From contig NZ_JAUXOV010000036.1 of the NCBI RefSeq assembly GCF_030684215.1, positions 1-64,000 on the forward strand: DNA of 64,000 nt. The letters run 5' to 3'. This DNA comes from Pseudotabrizicola sp. (GTDB taxonomy: Bacteria > Pseudomonadota > Alphaproteobacteria > Rhodobacterales > Rhodobacteraceae). The notes below the pieces were generated by a model. It saw only the letters and a list, made by a program, of their open reading frames with translations, had not been told where the DNA came from and did not search any database. The position numbers and the translations under genes were made by a program. This document shows, in pieces, positions 45,596 through 55,997 of this stretch (positions are counted from its first letter, which is position 1; the number at the start of each line of letters is the position of its first letter).

Positions 45596-47086
45596 ATGAT
45601 TTCTATTGATGCATACCGCGATCAGTGGTTCGGCAATGTCAGGGCCGATCTGTTGTCGGGCCTTGTTGTGGCCCTTGCCCTGATCCCCGAGGCAATTGCC
45701 TTTTCCATCATCGCGGGGGTGGACCCCAAGGTGGGGCTTTACGCCAGCTTTTCCATCGCCGTGCTGATCGCTTTTGTCGGCGGGCGGCCCGGCATGATTT
45801 CGGCTGCCACAGCCGCGACGGCGGTGCTGATGGTCACGCTGGTGCGCGATCACGGGCTGCAATATCTGCTGGCCGCCACCGTTCTGGCGGGGCTGTTGCA
45901 GATCGGCATGGGCCTTTTGCGCTTGGGCTTTGTGATGCGCTATGTGTCGAAATCGGTGATGACCGGCTTTGTCAACGCGCTCGCTATCCTGATCTTCATG
46001 GCGCAATTGCCGGAACTGGACCCGACAAAGGTGACATGGCTCACCTATGCGCTGGTCGCTGCGGGTCTGGCCATCATCTACCTGTTTCCCTATGTTACCA
46101 AGGCCATACCCTCGCCGCTGGTCACCATTGTCGTGCTGACCGCACTGGCGCTGTTCTTTGGCTGGGATGTGCGCACCGTGGGCGATATGGGCGAACTGCC
46201 CGACACCCTGCCGGTGTTCTTGATCCCCGATATCCCGCTGACCCTGAAAACCCTGCAGATCATCTTCCCCTACGCACTGGCCGTGGCCGTTGTCGGCCTG
46301 CTGGAAAGCCTGATGACGCAGAACATCGTCGATGATTTGACCGATACCAAATCCGACCGCAATCAGGAATGTATCGGCCAGGGCATCGCCAACACCGCCA
46401 CCGGCTTTATCGGCGGCATGGCAGGCTGCGCCATGATCGGCCAATCCATCATCAACGTCAAATCCGGCGGACGCGGGCGCTTGTCCTGCTTTGCTGCAGG
46501 GGTCTTCCTGCTGATCTTCTGCGTCGGTCTTGGCGATTGGGTCAGCCAGATCCCGATGGCCGCGCTGGTTGCCATCATGATCATGGTCAGCATCGGCACC
46601 TTCTCATGGTCATCAATCAAGGCGCTGAAAACGCATCCGAAATCGTCCTCCATTGTCATGTTGGCCACCGTGGTTGCCGTGGTTTACACCCACAACCTTG
46701 CCATCGGTGTGCTGATCGGCGTGCTGCTCTCTGGCATCTTCTTTGCCGGCAAAATCTCGCAACTGTTCCGGGTGACTTCGACCATCACCCCGGATGGCCG
46801 CACGCGCACCTATACGGTCGAAGGCCAGATGTTCTACGCCTCGGTCGAAGATTTCATGAACGCTTTCGACTTCAAGGAGGCGCTCGACCGGGTAATCATC
46901 GATGTGACCAACGCCCATATCTGGGACATCTCCTCGGTGCAGGCGCTCGACATGGCGGTGCTGAAATTCCGCCGTGACGGGGCCGAGGTCGAGATCAAGG
47001 GCATGAACGAAGCATCAGAAACCATCGTCGACAAGCTTGCCATACATGACAAGCCGGGCGCGATGGACAAGCTGATGGCACATTAA
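45596..47086 (+). CDS. SulP family inorganic anion transporter with STAS domain
   Basis: [35 protein letters not shown]...[16 protein letters not shown] and C-terminal STAS-like region. Confidence 0.93.
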   Translation: MISIDAYRDQWFGNVRADLLSGLVVALALIPEAIAFSIIAGVDPKVGLYASFSIAVLIAFVGGRPGMISAATAATAVLMVTLVRDHGLQYLLAATVLAGLLQIGMGLLRLGFVMRYVSKSVMTGFVNALAILIFMAQLPELDPTKVTWLTYALVAAGLAIIYLFPYVTKAIPSPLVTIVVLTALALFFGWDVRTVGDMGELPDTLPVFLIPDIPLTLKTLQIIFPYALAVAVVGLLESLMTQNIVDDLTDTKSDRNQECIGQGIANTATGFIGGMAGCAMIGQSIINVKSGGRGRLSCFAAGVFLLIFCVGLGDWVSQIPMAALVAIMIMVSIGTFSWSSIKALKTHPKSSSIVMLATVVAVVYTHNLAIGVLIGVLLSGIFFAGKISQLFRVTSTITPDGRTRTYTVEGQMFYASVEDFMNAFDFKEALDRVIIDVTNAHIWDISSVQALDMAVLKFRRDGAEVEIKGMNEASETIVDKLAIHDKPGAMDKLMAH

Positions 47087-47091
47087 GGGGC

Positions 47092-47952
47092 GTGGATATG
47101 ACACAGAAAATCATCGCACTGGTTGACGGCTCGACCTATTCGGCATCGGTCTGCGACCACGCCGCATGGATCGCGGGACGCACCGGCGCTGCTGTCGAGG
47201 TGCTGCACGTTCTGGGCCGCCGTGAGGGGGTCGACAAACAGGATCTGTCTGGCACCATCAAGCTCGGTGCCCGCACCGCGCTGATGGAGGAACTGGCGGA
47301 ACTCGATGCGCAGCGCGCCAAACTGGTGGTGCACCGTGGCCGCGCGATCCTTGAGGATGCCCACGCCATTCTGACCCGCGCCGGGGTGGCCGAAATCACC
47401 ACCCGTCTGCGCAATGGTGATATCGTGGAAACCGTCGCCGAGATCGAAGCTGATGCCAGCCTGATCCTGATCGGCAAGCGCGGAGAGGCGGCGGATTTCG
47501 CCAAGGGCCACCTTGGATCGAACCTCGAACGCATCGTGCGCGCCAGTCACAAGCCGGTTATCGTGGCCTCCCGCGCGTTCCGGCCGGTGCAAAAGGTGCT
47601 GGTGGCTTATGACGGCGGCGCCTCGGCGATGAAAGCCATCGATCACATCGCCGGCTCGCCCCTGTTCGCTGGGCTGCAAGTGACCGTGGCAACAGTCGGC
47701 GCACCATCCGCAGAGGTGAAAAAGGGCCTCGATGACGCAAGCGCCATGCTCCGCGCCGCCGGGCTTCAAGCTCAGACGGCCATCGTAGAGGGGCAGGCCG
47801 AAACCGCACTTGCCAAGATGGTCGAGGCTGACGGCTTCGACATGCTGGTAATGGGGGCTTACGGCCATTCGCGCATCCGCTCGCTGGTGATCGGCTCGAC
47901 CACCACAGAAATGTTGCGCGCCTGTAAAGTGCCTGTCGTTTTGGTCAGGTAA
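47092..47952 (+). CDS. Tandem universal stress protein
   Basis: Two USP units; C-terminal VMGAYGHSRIRSLVIGSTTTEMLRACKVPVVLVR; ATP-binding G-x2-G-x9-GST pattern. Confidence 0.9.
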   Translation: MDMTQKIIALVDGSTYSASVCDHAAWIAGRTGAAVEVLHVLGRREGVDKQDLSGTIKLGARTALMEELAELDAQRAKLVVHRGRAILEDAHAILTRAGVAEITTRLRNGDIVETVAEIEADASLILIGKRGEAADFAKGHLGSNLERIVRASHKPVIVASRAFRPVQKVLVAYDGGASAMKAIDHIAGSPLFAGLQVTVATVGAPSAEVKKGLDDASAMLRAAGLQAQTAIVEGQAETALAKMVEADGFDMLVMGAYGHSRIRSLVIGSTTTEMLRACKVPVVLVR

Positions 47953-48056
47953 CATCGGCCCGTCACACCTGACACAGCCAGCAAAGACCAATCCCGGGCG
48001 GTTGATTTTCATTCAACCCGCCCTGTCATCAAACCTTCACTGGACCGGCGCAAACC

Positions 48057-48082
48057 ATTCCATTATTCTTGAATTATGGAAT
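48057..48082. promoter_or_regulatory. 26-bp dyad overlapping the arsRC start codon (candidate ArsR operator)
   Basis: ATTCCATTATTC-TT-GAATTATGGAAT: 12-bp arms with one mismatch; ATG at 48076 lies in the right arm. Confidence 0.65.
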
Positions 48083-48924
48083 CAATTCGCGCCGCCCAAG
48101 CCTTCGCCATCCTCGGTCACCCCGGTCGCCTTGCCGTGTTTCGGCTCTTGATGCGCTTTGCCCCGCGCGGCGTGCGCCCGACTGAGATTGCCGATGCGCT
48201 GGACCTGCGACCCAACACCCTGTCTCACCATCTGGCCGACCTGACCGCCTGCGGTCTGGCGAAGGTCGACCGACAGGGCAGGTCGCTGTTCTATTCGGTC
48301 GATCTTGGCACCACCGAGGGCCTCATAGGCTATCTCGCGCTTGATGTCGGTCGCGCCCGCCCCGATCTTCTTGGCCCCCTCCAGCCCATCCTTGAGGATA
48401 TCATGCCCCATCAGAACACTGATTTCGATGTGCTTTTCATCTGCTCGGGCAACTCTGCCCGCTCCATCTTTGCCGAAGTGCTGCTGCGCGATCTGGGGCG
48501 GGGTAAATTCCAGTCCTTCTCGGCTGGCACCCGGCCCAATACCGAACTCAACCCTTTTGCGCTCGATGTGCTCAGGCGCAACGGCCATGATGTTTCAGGC
48601 CTGCGCTCCAAACATATCTCGGAATTCCAGCAGCCCGGCTCGGTCGAGATGAATTTTGTCTTCACCGTTTGCGACACAGCCGCTGCCGAAGATTGCCCGC
48701 CGTGGCCCGGCCAACCGATCACCGGTCATTGGGGCTTGCCCGACCCTGCACGCGCCACCGGCACCGACGCCGAACGGGCGCTGGTTTTTTCCCAGACCTA
48801 CGCCGCCCTGCGCCGTCGCATCGCGGCCTTTGTCGAGCTGCCCTTTGACCAACTGACCCGCCTTGCGCTGCAAACCCATGTCGATGCCATCGACGCCGAC
48901 GCTCTGACACACACAAAAGGCTGA
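48076..48924 (+). CDS. ArsR HTH - low-MW-phosphatase-type ArsC fusion
   Basis: N-term ArsR HTH ([39 protein letters not shown]) + C-term [25 protein letters not shown]...[32 protein letters not shown]. Confidence 0.9.
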   Translation: MESIRAAQAFAILGHPGRLAVFRLLMRFAPRGVRPTEIADALDLRPNTLSHHLADLTACGLAKVDRQGRSLFYSVDLGTTEGLIGYLALDVGRARPDLLGPLQPILEDIMPHQNTDFDVLFICSGNSARSIFAEVLLRDLGRGKFQSFSAGTRPNTELNPFALDVLRRNGHDVSGLRSKHISEFQQPGSVEMNFVFTVCDTAAAEDCPPWPGQPITGHWGLPDPARATGTDAERALVFSQTYAALRRRIAAFVELPFDQLTRLALQTHVDAIDADALTHTKG

Positions 48925-48928
48925 TCCC

Positions 48929-49936
48929 ATGCCCCGTATCGCCCTCAACGGCCTTGGCCGAATTGGCAAACTCGCCCTGCGCAACCTGATCGACTGTGGG
49001 GCGGGCGGCGACATCGTGCTGATCAACGACCCCGCAGGAGACGCCGAACAGCACGCCCTGCTGATGGAATTTGACTCGGTGCACGGCCGCTGGCCCACCC
49101 TCGTCAGCCATGAGGATGGCGCGCTGATCCTCAGCAGCCAACGCATCCGCCTCAGTCATGAGAAAACCATCGACGCCCTGCCGCTGGCAGAGCTTGGCGT
49201 CGACCTGGTGATCGATTGCACCGGCGTCTTCAAAACTGCCGCCAAACTCGCGCCCTATTACAAGGCCGGAGTGAACAAGGTCGTGGTCAGCGCCCCGGTC
49301 AAGGATGGCGGCGCACTGAACCTTGTCTATGGCATCAACCACCACCTCTATGACGGCACCCAGACCCTTGTTACCGCAGCGTCCTGCACCACCAATTGCC
49401 TCGCCCCGGTGGTCAAGGTCATCCACGACTCTTTCGGTATCAAACACGGTTCGATCACCACGATCCATGATGTGACCAATACCCAAACCATCGTCGACCG
49501 CCCTGCCAAGGATATGCGCCGCGCCCGTTCGGCACTGCTGAACCTGATCCCGACCACCACCGGCTCGGCCACTGCCATCGCCCTGATCTATCCCGAACTC
49601 GCCGGCCGTCTGAACGGTCACGCCGTCCGCGTGCCGCTACTGAACGCCTCGCTCACCGATTGCGTGTTCGAGGTCGACCGCCCCACCACCATAGCCGAGG
49701 TCAACGCCCTGTTCAAAACCGCCGCCGATGGTCCGCTCAAAGGCATCCTTGGGTACGAGACCCGCGCGCTGGTCTCCTCCGATTTCACCAACGACCCGCG
49801 CTCGGCCATCATCGACGCTCAATCCACCATGGTGACGGGCGGTACACAGGTCAAACTCTACGCATGGTATGATAATGAATGGGGCTATGCCTGCCGACTG
49901 GCCGACATTACCCGCATGGTCGCAAAGTCCCTCTGA
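48929..49936 (+). CDS. ArsJ-associated glyceraldehyde-3-phosphate dehydrogenase
   Basis: [18 protein letters not shown]...[23 protein letters not shown]; directly upstream of ArsJ. Confidence 0.93.
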   Translation: MPRIALNGLGRIGKLALRNLIDCGAGGDIVLINDPAGDAEQHALLMEFDSVHGRWPTLVSHEDGALILSSQRIRLSHEKTIDALPLAELGVDLVIDCTGVFKTAAKLAPYYKAGVNKVVVSAPVKDGGALNLVYGINHHLYDGTQTLVTAASCTTNCLAPVVKVIHDSFGIKHGSITTIHDVTNTQTIVDRPAKDMRRARSALLNLIPTTTGSATAIALIYPELAGRLNGHAVRVPLLNASLTDCVFEVDRPTTIAEVNALFKTAADGPLKGILGYETRALVSSDFTNDPRSAIIDAQSTMVTGGTQVKLYAWYDNEWGYACRLADITRMVAKSL

Positions 49937-49960
49937 CCGCCTCATTTTCTGTTAGAAAAT

Positions 49961-49994
49961 ATCCCGGGGGGTCCGGGGGGCTGGTCCCCCGGTC
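49961..49994. repeat. GC-rich hairpin element (possible REP-like intergenic motif)
   Basis: atcccggggggtccggggggctggtcccccggtc; CCGGGGG/CCCCCGG arms at 49973-49992. Confidence 0.5.
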
Positions 49995-50019
49995 CGACAC
50001 CGGTCCAAGGAACCACCCG

Positions 50020-51267
50020 ATGACCGATTTAAACCCCCTGCGTGCCTATGCCTCGGTCACGGCCGCATATTGGGCCTTCATGCTGTCAGACGGCGCGCTG
50101 CGGATGCTGGTCCTGCTTCATTTCAACGCGCTTGGCTTCTCTCCGGTGCAACTGGCGTGGCTGTTCCTGCTGTACGAGGTGGCAGGCATCGCGACCAACC
50201 TCGGTGCGGGTTGGCTCGCGGCGCGCTTTGGCCTCGCGGCCACGCTTTATGCCGGGCTGGCCTTGCAGATCGCCGCACTTGTGGCACTGGCGCAGCTTGA
50301 TCCGGGGTGGAGCGTTGTGGCCTCGGTCGCCTTTGTCATGGCGGTGCAGGGGATGTCGGGCGTGGCCAAGGATCTGGCCAAGATGTCGTCGAAATCCGCC
50401 GTCAAACTGCTGGCCCCCGCGACCGATGGCGGGTTATTCCGTTGGGTTGCGGCGCTGACCGGATCAAAGAACGCGGTCAAGGGGTTTGGCTTTTTCATTG
50501 GTGCGGCTCTGCTTGGCCTTGCCGGGTTCCATGCGGCGGTCTGGGGCATGGCTACGGTTCTTGCCATTATCCTGACCGCGGTGGTGCTGTTTCTGCCGGC
50601 GGGCCTGCCGGGCCGGATGAAGTCCGAGGACGGCTGGGGCGGATGGCGCTCCAAAGACGCACGCGTCAACCGGCTGTCACTGGCCCGCATGTTCCTGTTC
50701 GGGGCGCGAGATGTCTGGTTCGTTGTCGGCATCCCGATCTATTTTCAGGCCGTTCTGTCCGATGGCACCAGCGAGGGCCGGCGCGAGGCGTTCTTTCTGG
50801 TCGGCGGGTTCATGGCGGTCTGGATCATCGCCTATGGCGCGGTGCAGGCGTTTGCCCCGCGCATCCTTGGCGGCAAGGCCCAGTCAGAGGCGCAAACCAC
50901 CGCCAAGGCGATCTTCTGGTCTGGCCTGCTGGTCCCGATCCCTTTTGCGCTGGCCGCTCTGGCCTATGTCGCGGGCGAACCCGCGCCTTGGCTGACCGCC
51001 ACCCTTATCCTGGGGCTGTTGGCGTTTGGCTTTGTCTTTGCGATCAATTCCGCAGTGCATTCCTACTTGATCCTTGCCTTTGGCGCGGCAGAACGCATCA
51101 CCCGCGATGTGGGCTTTTACTATATGGCCAATGCGGCAGGGCGGCTGATCGGCACGCTTTTGTCGGGGCTCAGCTATCAGATCGGCGGCTTGACTCTTTG
51201 CCTTGTGACCGCCGGGGTGATGGCGGGGGCAAGCTGGTTGGCCGCGCGCAGGCTCAGACAGATGTGA
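50020..51267 (+). CDS. arsJ: ArsJ organoarsenical (1-arseno-3-phosphoglycerate) MFS efflux permease
   Basis: YASVTAAYWAFMLSDGALRMLVLLHFNALGFSPVQLAWLFLLYE...AKDLAKMSSKSAVKLLAP; start MTDLNPLRAY. Confidence 0.92.
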   Translation: MTDLNPLRAYASVTAAYWAFMLSDGALRMLVLLHFNALGFSPVQLAWLFLLYEVAGIATNLGAGWLAARFGLAATLYAGLALQIAALVALAQLDPGWSVVASVAFVMAVQGMSGVAKDLAKMSSKSAVKLLAPATDGGLFRWVAALTGSKNAVKGFGFFIGAALLGLAGFHAAVWGMATVLAIILTAVVLFLPAGLPGRMKSEDGWGGWRSKDARVNRLSLARMFLFGARDVWFVVGIPIYFQAVLSDGTSEGRREAFFLVGGFMAVWIIAYGAVQAFAPRILGGKAQSEAQTTAKAIFWSGLLVPIPFALAALAYVAGEPAPWLTATLILGLLAFGFVFAINSAVHSYLILAFGAAERITRDVGFYYMANAAGRLIGTLLSGLSYQIGGLTLCLVTAGVMAGASWLAARRLRQM

Positions 51268-51940
51268 CCGCCCGCAGCCCGATAGGGCGCAGCATTGGCG
51301 CGGGGGGTAGCAGCGCACGGATATCGGCAAAGGGAAAGCGCGGCTCAAACCGGTACGCCTCGGCCCGCGCAGTCACCGGGGCATTGCACTCGCCCGCCCG
51401 GAACCCGGCCTGACGGATGGCCGTCAGCACAAAGCGTTCCGGATCTTGGCTCGCGTGCGCGCGGATGGCGGTCTCTTTGGCGCCCCAATGCGCGGTCACG
51501 TCCACCCAATGCGTGGGCACAAACCCGGTGCCGTTCAGCGTGTCCATCCACAAGACTGGCACCGTGAACCCCGCCGCCTGTGACGCCGCCATCGACAGCG
51601 CGCGGTGGTCGGCGTGATAGTCATTCGGCGCATGGGTCAGCAACAGGTCGGGCTGCACCTCGGCAATCAGGCCGCGCAAGGCGTCTTCCAGCGGCGCATC
51701 GGCCCGCAGGCCGCCATCTGGAAAGCCCATCAGGCGCGGCAGGCCCAAGGGGGCGAGTGCCGCGACCGTTTCCACCGCCCGCACCTTGCGCAATTCATCC
51801 GGCGGATGGGTGCCGCCCTTGGCCCCATCGCTGGCCACAGCCAGCACCAGATTTGCCCCCATCTCCGCCCATGCGGCAAGCGTGCCATAGGCAAAAATCT
51901 CCAGATCGTCGGGGTGCGCGCCGATCGCCAGTATCTTCAC
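51254..51940 (-). CDS. PIG-L/LmbE family deacetylase
   Basis: MKILAIGAHPDDLEIFAYGTLAAW, THAPNDYHADHRA. Confidence 0.93.
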   Translation of the reverse strand: MKILAIGAHPDDLEIFAYGTLAAWAEMGANLVLAVASDGAKGGTHPPDELRKVRAVETVAALAPLGLPRLMGFPDGGLRADAPLEDALRGLIAEVQPDLLLTHAPNDYHADHRALSMAASQAAGFTVPVLWMDTLNGTGFVPTHWVDVTAHWGAKETAIRAHASQDPERFVLTAIRQAGFRAGECNAPVTARAEAYRFEPRFPFADIRALLPPAPMLRPIGLRAVTSV

Positions 51941-51943
51941 CGC

Positions 51944-53221
51944 TCACGCCTCCATTGACAAAAACTCCAGCACCATCGCCGCCGTCCATGTGAACCGACC
52001 ACCGCCCAAAGGCTCGCCCGTCATGGGATCGTAATATTCAGCAAAGCCGCTTGTGCGGATCAGATCAAGGCTGGAGGCGGTGATCTTGTCCGCCGCCTCT
52101 TGCGCGCCAGCCCGCGCCAGCCCATCCGCGATCATGTAATTCACCACCAGCCACACCGGCCCGCGCCAATAGCGCTTGGCGTCAAAACGCGGGTCCGATG
52201 GCGGATGGCTGGCCACGCGAAACCGTGTGCCATGTGCGTCAATGGTGGCTGCTATCGCCTGCGCCCGCGCCGACGGAATGGCACAAAACGCCGCCAGCAA
52301 ACCCCCGATGGAGGCCGAGTCGATCAGCGCCCCCGTCACCCGGTCGCGGCACAGATATTGGCCATGCGCGTCCGACCACAGGCCTTCCATCGCCGCCAGC
52401 CCGCGCGCGGCAAAGGCGCGGTTCTCGGCGGCAAGGGCGGTTTCCCCCAACCCCTCGGCCAGATCGGCCAGATCGGCGCTGGCGCGGATCAGGATGGCGT
52501 TGAAACCGGGATCAACCACCTGAAACGGTGACGCATCATGCAGTTTCGTTGTGTCCCAGCCCAGCCCCCGGAAATGCTCGACCAGCCACAGATAGCGGTC
52601 GTATTGCTCTTTGGTCGGGCGATGTGCGGGGTCTGCGTGCTGGGTATCGCGGCGGGTATAGGGGCTGATGCCATCTGTCGGCACCCGGTCAAACGGCGTG
52701 TCCCAATCGATGGAATTATCGCGCCCCGCCTCCCACGGGTGCAGGATCGCGACCAGACCTGTCCCTGCCGGATCGCGGGTCGCGTAAAACCAGCGGTGCC
52801 ACGCGGCAACCTTTGGCAACAGCACCCGCACGCGGGTCTCTGCCGCCGCCTTGTCGCTGGCCAGATCATACAATCGGCGCAGCGCAAAGCCCGCAACTGC
52901 TGGCTGGGTGATGCCAGATGTTGGCACCGGGCGGTTTGTGGCCCAGACATCGGGGCCGGGGAAATAGCCGTCATCGTGTTTGTGAAACACGATATGCGGC
53001 ACCATTCCGCAAGGCCATTGATGCGCAAAAAGCGTGTCAATCTCGGTCCAGGCGCGCGCCTCGTCAAAGTGCCTTTGCCCAAGGGATGTCAGGCACGAAT
53101 CCCAGTTCCATTGGAACGGATACAGCCCCTTGGTCGGCACTGTATAGCTGCCACGGTCATTTTCGCGCAGGATTTCAATGGCGTTTTCGGTAAGACTTGT
53201 CATGGCAGACACTTTCAGCAC
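51944..53221 (-). CDS. MGH1/GH63-like glycoside hydrolase (candidate glucosyl/mannosylglycerate hydrolase)
   Basis: FQWNWDSCLTSLGQRHFDEARAWTEIDTLFAHQWPCGMVPHIVFHKHDDGYFPGPDVWATNR...YWRGPVWLVVNYMIADGL. Confidence 0.8.
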   Translation of the reverse strand: MLKVSAMTSLTENAIEILRENDRGSYTVPTKGLYPFQWNWDSCLTSLGQRHFDEARAWTEIDTLFAHQWPCGMVPHIVFHKHDDGYFPGPDVWATNRPVPTSGITQPAVAGFALRRLYDLASDKAAAETRVRVLLPKVAAWHRWFYATRDPAGTGLVAILHPWEAGRDNSIDWDTPFDRVPTDGISPYTRRDTQHADPAHRPTKEQYDRYLWLVEHFRGLGWDTTKLHDASPFQVVDPGFNAILIRASADLADLAEGLGETALAAENRAFAARGLAAMEGLWSDAHGQYLCRDRVTGALIDSASIGGLLAAFCAIPSARAQAIAATIDAHGTRFRVASHPPSDPRFDAKRYWRGPVWLVVNYMIADGLARAGAQEAADKITASSLDLIRTSGFAEYYDPMTGEPLGGGRFTWTAAMVLEFLSMEA

Positions 53222-54252
53222 AGGGCGGTTTGGGTGGCGGGGTCGAACCAGCGGATGCGGTCCGGCACCGGGGCAAGGTGGATCACATCACCGGGACGCG
53301 GCATCAGCGTGCTTTCCAGCACGGCGCGGAACGGTTGACCCGCAACGGTGGTGGTGACCAGCGTATGGGGGCCAAGCGGTTCCACCACGCGCACCTCGGC
53401 GGGCAGGCCGTGGTCTGCGGGGTGCAGGTCTTCGGGGCGGACGGCAAATTCGGCGGCTTGCGCGTGGGGTCCGTCATAGGTTTGCCCCGCCACCTGCCAT
53501 TTGCCCGGACCGACAGGCGTGGCGGTGAGGAAATTCATCGGCGGGTTACCAATGAAACTGCCGACAAAGCGCGCGGCGGGATTGCGATACACCTCGACCG
53601 GATTTGCGGCCTGCACGATGCGCCCGCCGTTCATCACCGAGATGCGGTCGGCAAGGCTCATCGCCTCTACCTGATCATGAGTCACATAGATGGTTGTCGT
53701 GTTCGACTCCGCCAGAACCCCCTTTAGCTCGGCCCGCATCTCAAGGCGCAACAGCGCGTCAAGGTTGGACAGGGGTTCGTCCATCAAGATCACGTCCGGC
53801 TCCATCGCCAACGCACGCGCCACCGCCACACGTTGCCGCTGACCGCCCGACAACTCGCCCGAATAGCGCTTCAAAAGCTGCTCGATATGCATCAGTTCTG
53901 CTGTGCGCGTGACCCGGCGCGTCACCTCGGCCTGATCCATCTTTTTCATCCGCAACCCGAATGCGATGTTTTCGAACACTGTCAGATGCGGAAACACGGC
54001 ATAGTTCTGGAACACCATCGCAATGCCACGCTCACGCGGGGGCAGATGATCCACCCGCCGCCCGCCGATCCAGACCTCGCCTGCTGTCGGCGTCTCCAGC
54101 CCGGCGATGATGCGCAAAAGCGTGGTCTTGCCACAGCCCGACGCGCCCAGAAGCACCATGAATTCCTGATCGGCAATCGTCAGATCAACCGAGTGCAGGG
54201 CAGTAAACGCGCCAAAATTCTTGGCAACCTGCTTGATTTCGATAACGGCCAT
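53215..54252 (-). CDS. Sugar ABC transporter ATP-binding protein (MalK/UgpC-type)
   Basis: [48 protein letters not shown]; start MAVIEIKQ. Confidence 0.93.
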   Translation of the reverse strand: MAVIEIKQVAKNFGAFTALHSVDLTIADQEFMVLLGASGCGKTTLLRIIAGLETPTAGEVWIGGRRVDHLPPRERGIAMVFQNYAVFPHLTVFENIAFGLRMKKMDQAEVTRRVTRTAELMHIEQLLKRYSGELSGGQRQRVAVARALAMEPDVILMDEPLSNLDALLRLEMRAELKGVLAESNTTTIYVTHDQVEAMSLADRISVMNGGRIVQAANPVEVYRNPAARFVGSFIGNPPMNFLTATPVGPGKWQVAGQTYDGPHAQAAEFAVRPEDLHPADHGLPAEVRVVEPLGPHTLVTTTVAGQPFRAVLESTLMPRPGDVIHLAPVPDRIRWFDPATQTALC

Positions 54253-54262
54253 GATGACCCCC

Positions 54263-55081
54263 TTAACGGTTGGCGATGCCCCACATCGCAAACAGGTATT
54301 TGCGAACGGCAAAGATGAAGAACAGGGCAGGCAGCACCAGCGCCGCCCCGCCCGCGAATTTCAAAGGCAAGGGGGAAACATCTAGACTTTGCAGCAGAAA
54401 TGCCGTCAGCGTGCGGTTTTCCACCGTCAGCACAGCGGCGGCAAAGACCTCGTTCCAGCTGATGACAAAGGCAAACACCGCACTGGCGGCAATGCCGGGG
54501 GCAGCAAGCGGCAAGATCACTTTGGTAAACGCCTGCACCCGGTTGCAGCCCAACGTCCACGCCGCTTCTTCCAGCTCTAACGGGATGCCGGAAAACAGCG
54601 AATAGGTGATCAGGACGGCAAACGGCAGCGCCAGCGTGGTATGCACCAGCGCAAGCCCGATAATCGTGTCATCCAGCCCCGTGCGAATGAACATCACCGC
54701 CAAGGGCAGCGCCAAAAGCGGCAGCGGAAAGGCGCGTGTCATCACCACCAAAAAGCGGAACGTCTCTTTGCCGGGAAAATCAAACCGCGACAGCGCATAG
54801 CCCGCTGGCGCGCCAACCCCGATCGACAGGATCATGGTCAAGGCCGCCACTTTCACCGAATTCCACAGCGCATCAATCACGCCGGAAAAGCCGAAAAAGA
54901 ACGACAGCGACGCCAGATCAAACGACGGGATAAAGCGCTTGGGAAACCCCGTCACCTCGGCAGGGGCTGAAAGGGCGTTGACGAACAACAGCCAGATCGG
55001 CAGGAGAACCCACAGGATCAGCAGGGCAACGCCTGCGATGAAAACGCGGTTGCCCGCACGGCGCACAGATGGTTCGCTCAT
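54263..55081 (-). CDS. Carbohydrate ABC transporter permease (MalG-type)
   Basis: EEAAWTLGCNRVQAFTKVILPLAAPGIAASAVFAFVISWNE. Confidence 0.9.
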   Translation of the reverse strand: MSEPSVRRAGNRVFIAGVALLILWVLLPIWLLFVNALSAPAEVTGFPKRFIPSFDLASLSFFFGFSGVIDALWNSVKVAALTMILSIGVGAPAGYALSRFDFPGKETFRFLVVMTRAFPLPLLALPLAVMFIRTGLDDTIIGLALVHTTLALPFAVLITYSLFSGIPLELEEAAWTLGCNRVQAFTKVILPLAAPGIAASAVFAFVISWNEVFAAAVLTVENRTLTAFLLQSLDVSPLPLKFAGGAALVLPALFFIFAVRKYLFAMWGIANR

Positions 55082-55920
55082 ACCCTTGCCCCCTTTGGCA
55101 CATGCAAAAGACGCAGGATCAGAATGGTAAACGCGACCGACACCGCCAGAATGACCATGGCATAGGCCGCCGCGACCCCGCGTTCTTGCATGGCAAACTG
55201 CCAGTGATAGGTCTCGCTCATCAGCACCGGCAGCTGTGTGCCGCCAAGCGCCACGACCACAGCAAACACCTCAAACGCCAGAATTACCCGCAAGATCAGC
55301 GCGGTTTGCAGGCTGGGTTTCAGCATCGGCAGCGTCACCCGGCGAAACTTCTGCCAGCGCGACGCGCCAAACACATCCGCCGCCTCGCCATATTCCTTGG
55401 GGATCAACCCCATGCCCGCCACCAGAATGACCATCATGATAGCGGTCGCGCGCCAGACTTCGGCCAGAGCGATGGCGATGAAAATGACCCATGTGTTCTG
55501 ATAGCCCAGCAACAGAATGGGCCGGTCCACAACCCCAAGCCCCACCAGCAGACTGTTCAAAAACCCCGATTGCTCAAACACTGACAGCCAGATCAGCCCC
55601 GCCGCCAGATCGGAAATCCCCAAGGGAATCGCGAAAATATACAGGATCGACGACCGCCCGCGTTGCAGCTTGGTCACGATGCTGGCCATGGTCAGCGCCA
55701 TCGCCAATTGCACCGGCACCACCACGGCGGCCAAAAGCATGGTATTCCAGAACGCCGTTGAAAACTTCCAGTGCCCGGCCATCCGGGTGAAATTCTCCAG
55801 CGTGTAGACGCCGCCCCGCATGACAGAGTCATGCGCGACCTGCACAAAGGGATAAAGGAAAAACAGGCACAAAAAGGCCGTTGCAGGCAACAGCAGCAAA
55901 TATGGAAGCAGACGCGGCAT
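55078..55920 (-). CDS. Carbohydrate ABC transporter permease (MalF-type)
   Basis: GEAADVFGASRWQKFRRVTLPMLKPSLQTALILRVILAFEVF; start MPRLLPYL. Confidence 0.9.
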   Translation of the reverse strand: MPRLLPYLLLLPATAFLCLFFLYPFVQVAHDSVMRGGVYTLENFTRMAGHWKFSTAFWNTMLLAAVVVPVQLAMALTMASIVTKLQRGRSSILYIFAIPLGISDLAAGLIWLSVFEQSGFLNSLLVGLGVVDRPILLLGYQNTWVIFIAIALAEVWRATAIMMVILVAGMGLIPKEYGEAADVFGASRWQKFRRVTLPMLKPSLQTALILRVILAFEVFAVVVALGGTQLPVLMSETYHWQFAMQERGVAAAYAMVILAVSVAFTILILRLLHVPKGARV

Positions 55921-55997
55921 GGCCCTTGTCCTTCGCAATTGAATGGGTGCGGTCTGGTGCAGACGGGGGCGCGATCATCACCGCGCCCCCAAAGCTG

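Noticed and set aside
45560-46444. 294-aa minus-strand ORF
   Set aside because: Antisense to the SulP transporter gene.
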